Below, one piece after another: positions 1-7,792 of a DNA stretch of 20,310 bases (position 1 is its first letter; each line of letters begins with the position of its first letter). Origin of the DNA: Phenylobacterium sp. (lineage in GTDB: Bacteria > Pseudomonadota > Alphaproteobacteria > Caulobacterales > Caulobacteraceae); contig JAQGIX010000065.1 in the NCBI GenBank assembly GCA_028290925.1, forward strand, positions 1 through 20,310, read 5' to 3'. The notes under the pieces are model-generated. The model did not search any database. It was not told the origin of the DNA and saw only the letters and a list, made by a program, of their open reading frames with translations. The position numbers were made by a program, and so were the translations under genes.

Positions 1-1145
1 CCATCGAGGCCATGGCCGCGGTCGGCGGCCAGACCCAGAGCCTGCACACCAACTCCCTCGACGAAGCCCTGGCCCTGCCGACGGACTTCTCGGCCCGCAT
101 CAGCCGCAACACCCAGCTCTTCCTGCAGCTGGAGAGCGGCCAGACCCGCGTCATCGACCCCTGGGGCGGCAGCTATTACATCGAACGCCTCACCGCCGAC
201 CTGGCCGAGCGCGCGCTCACCCACATCGCCGAGGTCGAGGCGCTGGGCGGCATGGCCAAGGCCATCGAGAACGGTCTGCCCAAGCGCCGCATCGAGGAGG
301 CCTCGGCCCGCACCCAGGCGCGCATCGACGCCGGCCTCCAGAGCGTGGTGGGCGTCAACCGTTATCGCTCCGACGGCGCCGACGAGATTCCGATGCTGAA
401 GGTCGACAACACCGCCGTGCGCGAACGCCAGCTCGCCAAGCTCAAGAAGCTCAAGGCCGAGCGCGACCCGGCCGCCGTCGAAGCCGCCCTCACAGCGCTG
501 ACCAACGGCGCCGCCGGAAACGCCAACCTGCTGGCGCTCTCCGTCGAGGCGGCCCGCGCCAAGGCCACCGTCGGCGAGATCTCCGACGCCCTGGAGCGCG
601 TGTTCAATCGCCACAAGGCCCACGCCGACGCCGTGCAGGGCGTCTACCTCAAGGAGTCCGGCGTCACCCCCACCGCCCAGCGCGCCAAGGAAATGGTCGA
701 AGCGTTCACCGCCGCCGACGGCCGCAAGCCCAAGGTGCTGATCGCCAAGATGGGCCAGGATGGCCACGACCGCGGCCAGAAGGTGGTGGCCTCCGGCTAT
801 GCCGACCTCGGCTTCGAGGTGGTCATCGGCGACCTCTTCCAGACGCCCCACGAGACCGCCGCCCAGGCCATCGCCGAGAACGTCCACGTGGTGGGCGCGA
901 GTTCGCTCGCCGCCGGCCACCTGACCCTGGTGCCGGAGCTGAAGTCGGAGCTCGTCCGCCTCGGCCGTCCCGACATCATGGTTGTGGTCGGCGGGGTCAT
1001 CCCGCCGGAGGATTTCAAGGCGCTGATGGACCTGGGCGTCGCCGCGATCTTCACCCCCGGCTCACCGATCCCGCAGGGCGCCGTCGTCGTCCTGGAACGC
1101 CTCAACGAACTGCTCGGCTACGCCCAGGAGCAGGCCGCTCAATAG
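1..1145 (+). CDS. scpA: Methylmalonyl-CoA mutase, C-terminal half (5' end outside window)
   Basis: Adenosylcobalamin-dependent enzyme interconverting methylmalonyl-CoA and succinyl-CoA in propionate and branched-chain catabolism, in the cytoplasm. The frame is open from position 3 and stops at TAG 1143-1145. About 380 of the usual 700-720 residues are present, so the gene is truncated only by the window edge. The first part is the end of the TIM-barrel catalytic domain, with the family signatures GGQTQSLHTN and DPWGGSYYIE. A linker follows, then the B12-binding Rossmann domain. The cobalamin base-off motif DxHxxG is intact: Asp codon 759, His codon 765, Gly codon 774, within GQDGHDRG. The catalytic and B12 domains are on one chain, as in the homodimeric or large-subunit form. 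The gene is followed 10 bases later by the stop of a convergent gene, with no terminator between them. Confidence 0.95.
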   Translation, partial: IEAMAAVGGQTQSLHTNSLDEALALPTDFSARISRNTQLFLQLESGQTRVIDPWGGSYYIERLTADLAERALTHIAEVEALGGMAKAIENGLPKRRIEEASARTQARIDAGLQSVVGVNRYRSDGADEIPMLKVDNTAVRERQLAKLKKLKAERDPAAVEAALTALTNGAAGNANLLALSVEAARAKATVGEISDALERVFNRHKAHADAVQGVYLKESGVTPTAQRAKEMVEAFTAADGRKPKVLIAKMGQDGHDRGQKVVASGYADLGFEVVIGDLFQTPHETAAQAIAENVHVVGASSLAAGHLTLVPELKSELVRLGRPDIMVVVGGVIPPEDFKALMDLGVAAIFTPGSPIPQGAVVVLERLNELLGYAQEQAAQ

Positions 1146-1155
1146 AACTTCGCGG

Positions 1156-2229
1156 CTAAGCGGCGGCGGCGCTATTCGCAGTCGAAGACGAGGGTGACCC
1201 GGGTCCCCTCCCCGGCGCCGAGCGGACATCGATGGTCGCGTTGGCGTTCTGCATCAGGGACTTGGCGATCAGGGCCGAAAGCTTGCCCGGCTTCGGCCAC
1301 GAGAGGCCTTCCGGAAGGCCCACGCCATCGTCCGCAATGAGCACCCGGCAACCCCGACCGTCCGCCGTGCAGTGCAGGGTGATGGTCCCCGCCTCGCGAC
1401 CGCCGAATGCATGCTTCAACGAGTTGGTCAGAAGTTCGTTGACCACCAGCCCGGCGGGCATCGCCACGTCGATGGAGACCGGCCAGCTATCGACCCGCAG
1501 GTCGAGGCGGATGCCCTCCAGGGCGTGGGCCCGCATGACCGCGGAAGCGATCTCACTGAGATAGACTCCCAGATCCACCTCGTCTCCCGGCCCCGCGTCC
1601 GCCAGCCCGCGGTAGAGCAGCCCCAGGGCTTCGACCCGCCCGGCCAGCCGATCAAACCCTTCGCTCGTCGAATGGTCCGCGACGCCTTGAGCCTCCACGC
1701 GGATCAGCGCTGTGATCAGCTGGAGATTGTTCTTCACCCGATGCTGCAGCTCGCGCAGCTGCAGGTCCTTCTCGCGGACCCGCTGCTTGAGTTGATCCAG
1801 GATGGACCCGGTGCTCGCGGCCCTGACGAGGGCCACCAGCCGGAAAGCGGGCGTTCCGTCGTCATCGTCGATGAGGTTGGACCAGGCATCCACCGTGCCG
1901 GTGTCGGGGATCATGTAGGCGCCGACATAGTCGTGCTCCTCCACGACCGCCTGGCCCAGGGACAGGCCCGGATCCTCCGCCGCGACGCCGGGCAGGCGGT
2001 CCCAGTCGCCGCCCAGGATCTCCTGGTTCACCCGGCCGGTGAGGCGCGCGAACTCGACGTTCGCATAGACGATCCGCTCGGCGGGCTTCAGCGCCGAAAC
2101 CGCGATCGCGAAGGGCGCCTTGTCGAGGAACTGCTTGAACCGATCGCTTTCCAGGGCGTCGGCGAGTTCAGCCGCCTCCAAGAGTGGGTCGGCGGGACCG
2201 CTTAAGCTGTCATCGGTGGCCACTGCCAT
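1156..2229 (-). CDS. PAS/HisKA_2 sensor histidine kinase with a probable frameshift at the C-terminus
   Basis: Predicted soluble two-component sensor kinase of 357 residues as read. Residues 30-140 look like a PAS domain. A short coiled linker leads to the HisKA_2 phosphoacceptor motif ELQHRVKNN with His163. The ATPase part has an N-box (NELLTNSLKH, about 264-273) and a G1 box (DDGVG, about 300-304). I chose the ATG at 2229 because GAGGAG lies 8 bases upstream. An in-frame start at 2310 would add 27 residues with no family character. No membrane segment is visible, so the signal is probably cytoplasmic. After Gly340 the protein reads into a low-complexity Ser/Ala tail. The next frame gives a typical kinase ending (GTRVTLVFDCE) stopping at 1172, so one base appears to be missing in the C-run at 1210-1213. 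No response regulator is adjacent. Confidence 0.88.
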   Translation of the reverse strand: MAVATDDSLSGPADPLLEAAELADALESDRFKQFLDKAPFAIAVSALKPAERIVYANVEFARLTGRVNQEILGGDWDRLPGVAAEDPGLSLGQAVVEEHDYVGAYMIPDTGTVDAWSNLIDDDDGTPAFRLVALVRAASTGSILDQLKQRVREKDLQLRELQHRVKNNLQLITALIRVEAQGVADHSTSEGFDRLAGRVEALGLLYRGLADAGPGDEVDLGVYLSEIASAVMRAHALEGIRLDLRVDSWPVSIDVAMPAGLVVNELLTNSLKHAFGGREAGTITLHCTADGRGCRVLIADDGVGLPEGLSWPKPGKLSALIAKSLMQNANATIDVRSAPGRGPGSPSSSTANSAAAA

Positions 2230-2476
2230 GCGTTCATCTCCTCGAGCCACGGTCGGGCGATGCCACGACGCGTTGCTCTGCGCCGCCCGCGATGGCGGCG
2301 TCCTTTTCAAGCTCAGGCCTCCCCACCGTCGGCGACAACAAGGGTCGCGAAGCGGGCGGGAGTGCGGTCGACTTTCCGAAAACCTCAGTCGAGGTTGGCG
2401 CCCGGATTAACAATGGACCAGCGGCTCTGCGGTTCCGCCGCAGGCCTCGATAGAGGTCGCCGGCGCGGCTCGTGCT

Positions 2477-2998
2477 TCAACGCGGCGGCCCCATCCGCTT
2501 GTAATAGATCGCGGTGCCCGTCAGGCCGCCCTGCGGCTTGTAGGCGTAATCGGGGATGACGCCGCTCAAGGCCCAGCCCAGGCTCTCGTAGAGCTCGGCC
2601 GCCCCGCCCTCGGTGGCGGTGTCCAGATTGAGCAGGGTCCGCCCGCGCTCGACCGCCAGAGCCTCGGCCGCGATCATCAGCTTGCGCGCGATCCCCTGCC
2701 GCCTCGCCTCCGGCGCCACCATCAGCTTCCAAATCTCCGCCCGGAACGGCTGGTTCGGCGGGGTGTCGAGGTAGAGGGTCACCGTGCCCTCCAGCCACCC
2801 GTCCACGAAGCCGCCCAGCACCACCCTGTCGCCGGCCTGCGCGCCCGCCAGGGCCTTTGCCCAATAGGCCTGCGCCTGGTCCATCGGCGTCGGGTCCATG
2901 AAGTGCACCGAGCCGCCGGCCGCCACCGTCTGCGCCAAGATCTCCGCCAGCCGCGGCGCGGCCTCGGGCCCGATCGGCCGGATCGTCAGTTCGCCCAC
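2477..2998 (-). CDS. GNAT-family N-acetyltransferase
   Basis: Predicted acetyl-CoA-dependent N-acetyltransferase of about 173 residues. The first strand ELTIRPIGPEA is the usual GNAT start. The acetyl-CoA pyrophosphate-binding loop appears as the motif A sequence EARRQGIARKLM, a good match to Q/RxxGxG/A. It is preceded by the beta-strand IWKLMVAPEA and followed by the motif B region LLNLDTATEGGAAELYESLGW. The end, YAYKPQGGLTGTAIYYKRM, is also family-like. The substrate cannot be told from sequence. I prefer the GTG start at 2998, with the purine-rich GAGGGGGG upstream. An ATG at 3043 would add 15 residues of basic sequence with no ribosome-binding site. The gene runs leftward and is separated from the divergent sod gene by about 160 bases. 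Confidence 0.85.
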   Translation of the reverse strand: MGELTIRPIGPEAAPRLAEILAQTVAAGGSVHFMDPTPMDQAQAYWAKALAGAQAGDRVVLGGFVDGWLEGTVTLYLDTPPNQPFRAEIWKLMVAPEARRQGIARKLMIAAEALAVERGRTLLNLDTATEGGAAELYESLGWALSGVIPDYAYKPQGGLTGTAIYYKRMGPPR

Positions 2999-3159
2999 GC
3001 CACGCCCCCCTCGATTCCTCAGCCAAGGGTAGCGCCCAGCCATTCGGCGATAAAGCGCGCCCGATGGCCTGGCGCCCGGAACGGCCCTTCGAGCCCAACC
3101 GTTTCCAGCCTAGGACCGCGCGGGATGGGGCCCCGTCGCCGTCGGCCAGGAGTCCCGCG

Positions 3160-3846
3160 ATGTTCGAATTGCCGCCGCTTCCCTACGATTACGACGCCCT
3201 GGAGCCGATGATGTCGGCCGAAACCCTGCAGTTTCACCACGACAAGCACCACAAGGCCTATGTGGAGAAGACCAACGCCCTGGCCCAGAAGGCCGGCCTC
3301 GATGGCCGGTCGCTCGAGGAGGTGGTCCGCGAGGCCAAGAAGCAGGGCGACAAGAAGCTGTTCAACAACGCGGCCCAGGCCTGGAACCACGCCTTCTTCT
3401 GGCAGTGCATGTCGCCGGACGCCGCCGGCCCGCCTTCGGGCGCGCTGGCCCAGGCGATCGATCGCGCGTTCGGCGGCCTCGACGCCTTCCAGACGGCCTT
3501 CGCCGAGGAAGGGACCGAGCACTTCGGCTCCGGCTGGGTCTGGCTGGTCACCGGCGCCGAGGGCCTGAAGGTGATCACCACCCACGACGCCGACGACATC
3601 CTGGTCCGCGAGGGTGTCTTCCCGCTGCTGGTCTGCGACCTCTGGGAGCACGCCTACTATCTCGACTATCAGAACGAACGTCCGGCCTACATCAAGCGCT
3701 GGCTCTCCGAGGTGGCCAACTGGGCCTTCGCCGAGCGCCAGCTGGCGGCGTCCGAGGGCCAGAGCGGCGGCTTCCGATATCCCGCGCCCGAGGCCGGCCA
3801 GGGCCGCGCGGCTGAGCCAGGCCAGGAGCGACGGCCCGCACCCTGA
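3160..3846 (+). CDS. sodB: Superoxide dismutase, Fe-type, with C-terminal extension
   Basis: Converts superoxide to oxygen and hydrogen peroxide; 228 residues and no signal peptide, so cytoplasmic. The start ATG 3160 has AGGAG at 3148-3152, and the protein opens with the family-typical FELPPLPYDYDALEP. The four metal ligands are present: His26 (in QFHHDKHH), His77 (in AWNHAFFW), Asp160 and His164 (in CDLWEHAYYLDY). Gln73 in NNAAQAWNH sits where Fe-type enzymes carry the glutamine that hydrogen-bonds the metal solvent; Mn-type enzymes have Gly there. The core ends near residue 195. About 30 further residues rich in Gly, Pro, Ala and Gln form an unusual tail, GC-rich but in frame. The gene precedes a kinase gene on the same strand by 117 bases and may not be cotranscribed with it. 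Confidence 0.95.
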   Translation: MFELPPLPYDYDALEPMMSAETLQFHHDKHHKAYVEKTNALAQKAGLDGRSLEEVVREAKKQGDKKLFNNAAQAWNHAFFWQCMSPDAAGPPSGALAQAIDRAFGGLDAFQTAFAEEGTEHFGSGWVWLVTGAEGLKVITTHDADDILVREGVFPLLVCDLWEHAYYLDYQNERPAYIKRWLSEVANWAFAERQLAASEGQSGGFRYPAPEAGQGRAAEPGQERRPAP

Positions 3847-3963
3847 TCCTCACGCCGCCCAGCGGACCGGGTGGGGATCACAAGTACGCGATATCCCTGC
3901 CTAATCCATTGTTGAGCTAGGGTTGTCCTGCCGCCTGCGCGGTTGAAGGCCCGAGATGCGCCC

Positions 3964-5001
3964 ATGCCTCAGGCTGGTGAAGGACCGGACCCCACGCCGC
4001 GCTCGGACGGCCGCTACGAAACCCTGTTGCAGAACATGACCGAGGGCTTCGCGCTCTGCGAGGCCATGCGAGACAACCGCGGCAGGGTGGTCGACTACTG
4101 GCTGCGCTTCGCCAACGCAGCCTTCGTCGAGCGCTCGCCGCCGGGCGGCGCGCAGATCGGCAAACGTCAGCGGGAGATGCGGCCGAGGACCAGCGCGGCC
4201 TGGTTCGCCGCCTGCGAACGGGCGCTGGCGGGCGAGCCGGTCCGCTTCGAATGTGAAGATCGCGCCACGGGCCGTTGGTACGAGGTCCACATGATGCGGA
4301 TGTCCGATGTGGAATTCGGACAGCTGTTCGTCGATGTCGGCGTACGCAAGGCCGCCGAGCAGCGGCAGGCAGAGCTGTTCGCCGAGCTCAACCACCGTGT
4401 GAAGAACAACCTCGCGGTGGTCGCCGCCGCCCTGCAGCTTCAGGCGCGCGACAGCCGTTCGGAGCTTCGCGAAGGGCTCAGCGCGGCCGCTGACCGCATC
4501 CTGTCTGTTGCCGATCTTCATGCGGCGCTCCACCAGCAGAACAGCGCCGACACGGTGGACCTCCGCCCCTACCTGCAGGCCCTGGGCGCCCGCCTCGCCA
4601 AGACCCTCCTCGCGGGACGAGCCATCCGCCTGACGGTCGCCTGTGCGCCCCTGCCCGTCTCCGTGGCGGACGCGGTCAATATCGGTCTGGTCACCAACGA
4701 GCTGGTGACCAACGCCGCCAAGCATGCCTTTTCCGGCGGGCGCAGCGGCACGATCTCCGTGGCCCTGGTCGCCGAGCCTGGGCAGATTCGGCTCACCGTG
4801 AGCGACGACGGCGTCGGCGCGCCGGCCGCTGCCCGGGAAAAGCCGGGCCTTGGCCTGCGCCTGGTCCGCTCCCTTGTGGAGGGGGTCGGCGGCAGCATCG
4901 CCTTCAAGGAGGGCAAGGGCAGCCGGATTGAGGTGGTCAAGCCGCTCGAAGGGGATCGCAGCCTTACGGGAACGACGTCGCGACAGCAGCCGCTGCTCTA
5001 G
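3964..5001 (+). CDS. PAS/HisKA_2 sensor histidine kinase
   Basis: Second kinase of the same general class, 345 residues, predicted soluble. Residues 17-130 form a PAS-like module (YETLLQNMTEGFALCE and the ending FGQLFVDVGVRKAAE). The phosphoacceptor motif ELNHRVKNN contains His144. The N-box is NELVTNAAKHAF, the G1 box SDDGVGAP, and a G2-like segment reads KPGLGLRLVRSLVEG, so the ATPase domain looks complete. Its intact ending (GSRIEVVKPLEG) shows what the frameshifted kinase at 1156-2229 should resemble. I use ATG 3964; a TTG at 3943 is an in-frame alternative adding 7 residues. No receiver-domain gene is nearby, so this is an orphan kinase. In alphaproteobacteria such kinases often feed the general stress response, but nothing here proves that link. 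Confidence 0.88.
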   Translation: MPQAGEGPDPTPRSDGRYETLLQNMTEGFALCEAMRDNRGRVVDYWLRFANAAFVERSPPGGAQIGKRQREMRPRTSAAWFAACERALAGEPVRFECEDRATGRWYEVHMMRMSDVEFGQLFVDVGVRKAAEQRQAELFAELNHRVKNNLAVVAAALQLQARDSRSELREGLSAAADRILSVADLHAALHQQNSADTVDLRPYLQALGARLAKTLLAGRAIRLTVACAPLPVSVADAVNIGLVTNELVTNAAKHAFSGGRSGTISVALVAEPGQIRLTVSDDGVGAPAAAREKPGLGLRLVRSLVEGVGGSIAFKEGKGSRIEVVKPLEGDRSLTGTTSRQQPLL

Positions 5002-5100
5002 ACTCTCCGCAGGCGAAGATCAGGTAACAAAGGACAGAATAAAAAGACCAGCCAATCACGTTTGGCCCGCGCGAACACAATCGACCAAGGACACTAACCG

Positions 5101-5122
5101 AGGTCAAAGCTCGAATTGACCT
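5101..5122. promoter_or_regulatory. Perfect inverted repeat upstream of the lipoprotein gene (candidate operator)
   Basis: AGGTCAA at 5101-5107 and its exact reverse complement TTGACCT at 5116-5122 are separated by 8 bases. The repeat lies 57 bases before the ATG at 5180, in an AT-richer intergenic stretch. The spacing and symmetry suit a dimeric regulator. TTGACC could also serve as a -35 element, but I see no convincing -10. The binding factor is unknown. Confidence 0.4.
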
Positions 5123-5179
5123 TCTCGTGGAACGCCAAGTCAGACGCCGCGCCGGGCGGCGAGCCGACTTGGATCGTCC

Positions 5180-5581
5180 ATGGCTGCGCGACATCTCACA
5201 ACCGGACCTCATCTGGCGTTTCGAGGCTGGGCGCCGATCGTCGTGGGCCTTGCGGCCTGCGCCGACGTCCAGCAACTGGCGCCGATGCGCGCGGTCGAGC
5301 CGCCGCCGGCGCAATACGCCTCGGGCCCGACGATCTCCGGGGTCACGGTGGAACGCAGCTTCGCCGACCTGGCGCGTCTGCAGGCGTTCTGCAACTTCTA
5401 CCTTGGGCGGCCGGCGCGGGGCTACTACCAGGCCTGCTATGTGGCGGCGCTCGACGTCGTCGCCCTTCCCGACCGTCACGCCTGGCCGAGCGCGGCGGAG
5501 CGCCGGCAGCTACGTGCGCACGAATGGGCGCATGCGCGGGGCTGGCGTCACGCGGCGAGCGCCACCGGATCTGAGCCTTAG
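5180..5581 (+). CDS. Small putative lipoprotein with an HExxH metallopeptidase-like motif
   Basis: A 133-residue protein of unknown family. Residues 14-27 form a short signal sequence ending in LAAC, a lipobox with Cys27, so it is probably lipidated and held on the periplasmic side of a membrane. Near the C-terminus the sequence RAHEWAHARGWRH contains HEWAH (114-118), matching the zinc metallopeptidase HExxH pattern. GW and a further His124 follow, which could complete a metal site. The protein is far shorter than standard metallopeptidases, so catalysis is not established. Two Cys (71 and 86) could form a disulfide in the periplasm. No clear ribosome-binding site precedes ATG 5180, so the start is uncertain. 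The gene stands alone between the kinase gene and a strong terminator. Confidence 0.62.
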   Translation: MAARHLTTGPHLAFRGWAPIVVGLAACADVQQLAPMRAVEPPPAQYASGPTISGVTVERSFADLARLQAFCNFYLGRPARGYYQACYVAALDVVALPDRHAWPSAAERRQLRAHEWAHARGWRHAASATGSEP

Positions 5582-5667
5582 GCCGCGACCCAGGCCCGAA
5601 CAGCATCGGTATCATTTGAGAATGGGGAGGGGCGGACGGCGGCGATAGAAGTGATCCGCGCGCAGTG

Positions 5668-5698
5668 GCTTCGCGATAGCCCCCAAACGCCGCGAAGC
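5668..5698 (+). repeat. Hairpin preceding the terminator
   Basis: GCTTCGCG at 5668-5675 pairs exactly with CGCGAAGC at 5691-5698 around a 15-base loop. The loop carries CCCCC (5680-5684), which could also pair with the GGGGG of the following terminator stem. The two hairpins in series may form the end of a structured 3' UTR or a small RNA. Confidence 0.45.
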
Positions 5699-5703
5699 TG
5701 CGA

Positions 5704-5738
5704 GACCCCCGGACCACTGGTTCGGGGGTCCTTTTTTT
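5704..5738 (+). terminator. Strong Rho-independent terminator
   Basis: The stem pairs 5704-5715 with 5719-5730, 12 base pairs including one G-U, around the loop ACT. A run of seven T at 5732-5738 follows almost directly. It stops rightward transcription from the lipoprotein gene, or from a short RNA starting in 5582-5660. On the other strand there is no T-run after the stem, so it does not serve the leftward operon. Confidence 0.88.
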
Positions 5739-5791
5739 CGTGATTGTTGGGATGTCGGCCGGCCGCGCCGGGCCCGTGATCGCAGGTCCGC

Positions 5792-6493
5792 TCAGAAGGA
5801 TTTGCGGAACCCGATGGCGGCGTAGGCGCCGTCCCGATACTTGGAATGGCTGGCCCCCGCGGACAGCTGCACCTCGAAGTCGCGGCTTGGGGCGACGATC
5901 AGCAGCGGGCCAAATCTTTGGCGGTCGTCGTTGCGGTCGCCGTCGAAGATCGCCTCCGCGCCCAGGCGGAGCATCGGCGTCACCGCGCGCGAGAGATCGC
6001 CTCGCACATAGTAGTCCCGCACCCTGAAGCCGTAGGAGCCGAACCCGCTGACCCGCCACGCCCCTTCGATCCGCTGGCCGCTGGCGGACGCCACCGGCTC
6101 CCATTGGGCGCCGCTTTCGCGATTGCCGGGGTCGCGTGGCGACAGGCGCGTATCCACGTACCGCACGCCGAGCCCGGCGTCGGCATAGCCCCAGGCGCCG
6201 AAGACCTGGTAGAGGGCGCTCAGGTCGGCCCGGATCTGCTTTTCTTTGACCTTGCCGATCGCGGCGAGGTAGCTGTTGTCGCCGCCCGACACCGTGCCGC
6301 GGACGGCCCAGGTCTGGTCGTTCTGCACCACGTGCAGCGGCACCGTCACGCCGACGTAGATCAGCCGGTCATGCCCCAGGATGGCGCCGCCGAAAGCCGT
6401 GGCCTGGGCCGCCGCCGAAGACCCGCAGGCCAGCGCCAGGCAGGGTGCCACGAGGAGCGCCGTCGCGGGGCCGATTTTCCAGCAGCTATCCAT
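5792..6493 (-). CDS. BcsS-like outer-membrane beta-barrel protein
   Basis: Secreted 233-residue protein. A signal peptide covers residues 1-30, ending near SSAAAQ. The remainder is made of alternating hydrophobic and polar strands: YVGVTVPL, WAVRGTVSGG, the YADAGLGVRYVDTRL segment, GSYGFRVRDYYVRGDLSRA, LRLGAEAIFDGD and a C-terminal GAYAAIGFRKSF. It ends in Phe as outer-membrane barrels do. The pattern around RLGAEAIFDGDRNDDRQRFG and the final AYAAIGF resembles BcsS, found in alphaproteobacterial cellulose operons. I recognise it from pattern, not alignment. ATG 6493 is supported by GAAGGA 10 bases upstream. It is the last gene of the six-gene leftward operon, 92 bases after the xylanase gene. 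It may form or line the polymer exit path through the outer membrane. Confidence 0.6.
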   Translation of the reverse strand: MDSCWKIGPATALLVAPCLALACGSSAAAQATAFGGAILGHDRLIYVGVTVPLHVVQNDQTWAVRGTVSGGDNSYLAAIGKVKEKQIRADLSALYQVFGAWGYADAGLGVRYVDTRLSPRDPGNRESGAQWEPVASASGQRIEGAWRVSGFGSYGFRVRDYYVRGDLSRAVTPMLRLGAEAIFDGDRNDDRQRFGPLLIVAPSRDFEVQLSAGASHSKYRDGAYAAIGFRKSF

Positions 6494-6585
6494 GATCGCG
6501 CCGTCCTTCGTGCTCGGCGCTTCGCCCCCAAATGCGCCTCGGCGCCGGCGAAGCCGTGGGCGCACTCGTGGCACGGCGCCCTTTG

Positions 6586-7746
6586 CTAAGACCGATCAGA
6601 TGATAGGCGCGCCCCCCGATTTGCGGGCCTTGTGGCGGTGCGTCGGAAGCCGGCGCGCAACACCTTGTGCAACGGTTTCGGCCGCAAGGCGGCGTCCAGC
6701 GGCAGGCCGCGATTCAGCCCCGGGCTCGAGCCGTCCCGCCAGGCGTTCGGCCAGCGGGCCAGGTCCGCCGGGGTCACCCGCAGCCATGAGTAGCGGTCGC
6801 TCAGGCCCCAGGTGCTCACGCCGACCACGGCCCGCTGATCGAGCACCACGTCGAGGTAGGTCCTGGCGATGCCCGCGACGGCGGCGTCCCGGCGCTCGGC
6901 CGGCAGGGTGTAGTCGGCCTCCTTGACGTCCAGCTCGGTGACCAGGATCTCGAGACCGCGGGCCGCCAGCTCCTTCAGGAACAACTCGATGGCCTTGGGC
7001 GCCAGCTTGGGTTTCCCCAGGTCGAGGTGCGCCTGGAGGCCGACGCCGTCCAGCGGCGCGCCGGCCTTGCGCAGGTCGTCCACCAGCCGCAGCAGGCGCC
7101 TGCGCCGCGCGGTGTCGCGCGCGTCGCCGCACTCGAGGCCGAACTCGTTGATCATCAGCCGCGCGCCCGGGGCCAGCTCCCGCGCCGTCTCCAGCGCGCG
7201 ACGCACATAGTCGGCTCCGAAGGCGCGCAGGAACGGGCTGGCCCGCAGGCCGTCAGCCCCGTCCTCCAGGGCGATGGGCTCGTTCACGACGTCCCAGCGG
7301 TGGATGAGGTCGGCGTAGCGCGGCATGACCAGGGCGAAGTAGCGACGCACCGGCTCCCAGTCGCGGGCGCTGATGGCCGCCTCCGCCCAGCCGGGAATGC
7401 TGCGATGCCACAGCAGCGTATGCCCGTGCAGCGTCTTGCCATGCGCCCGCGCGAACCCCGCCAGGTCGTCCATGTCGGTCAGCGAGGGCTGCCCGCGGAC
7501 CGGTTCGATCGCCGCCCACTTGAGCGCCAGTTCGGGCGTCAGCTGGCTGCACTGCGCCACCACCGCGGCCGCGAACGCGGGATCGCCGTGCAGCTGGTCG
7601 GCGCATACCGCCGCGCCGTAGGCGCGACCGCTCAGCTTGGCGGCCACGGCGAGCGATGGCGCGGCCCCGTCGGGCGCCGCTGCGGCCGGCGCGGTCAGGG
7701 CCGCCGCGGCCAGCAGCAAGCCGCGCCGGCTGATGATGTTGCTCAA
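6586..7746 (-). CDS. Exported GH10 endo-1,4-beta-xylanase
   Basis: Glycoside hydrolase family 10 enzyme, 386 residues, cleaving beta-1,4-xylose backbones with retention. A twin-arginine type signal (SRRGLLLAAAALTAPAAAA, residues 6-24) indicates export to the periplasm or beyond. Family landmarks are all present: HGHTLLWH (107-114), the acid/base Glu156 in WDVVNEP, LMINEFGLE (197-205), GVGLQAHLDLG (235-244), the nucleophile Glu271 in LVTELDVKE, and STWGLSDRYSWL (311-322). No carbohydrate-binding module is attached, so it acts on soluble or nearby chains rather than plant wall. The start is TTG 7746 with GGAG 9 bases upstream; no better start fits the signal peptide. Its place after a polymer synthase suggests trimming of a self-made polymer, as BcsZ does for cellulose. 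The basic tail after residue 360 looks unstructured. Confidence 0.93.
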   Translation of the reverse strand: MSNIISRRGLLLAAAALTAPAAAAPDGAAPSLAVAAKLSGRAYGAAVCADQLHGDPAFAAAVVAQCSQLTPELALKWAAIEPVRGQPSLTDMDDLAGFARAHGKTLHGHTLLWHRSIPGWAEAAISARDWEPVRRYFALVMPRYADLIHRWDVVNEPIALEDGADGLRASPFLRAFGADYVRRALETARELAPGARLMINEFGLECGDARDTARRRRLLRLVDDLRKAGAPLDGVGLQAHLDLGKPKLAPKAIELFLKELAARGLEILVTELDVKEADYTLPAERRDAAVAGIARTYLDVVLDQRAVVGVSTWGLSDRYSWLRVTPADLARWPNAWRDGSSPGLNRGLPLDAALRPKPLHKVLRAGFRRTATRPANRGARLSSDRS

Positions 7747-7792
7747 CGGACCGAACTCCGGCGAAGCCTGGCCGGCGGCCGGGCGCGAAGGG

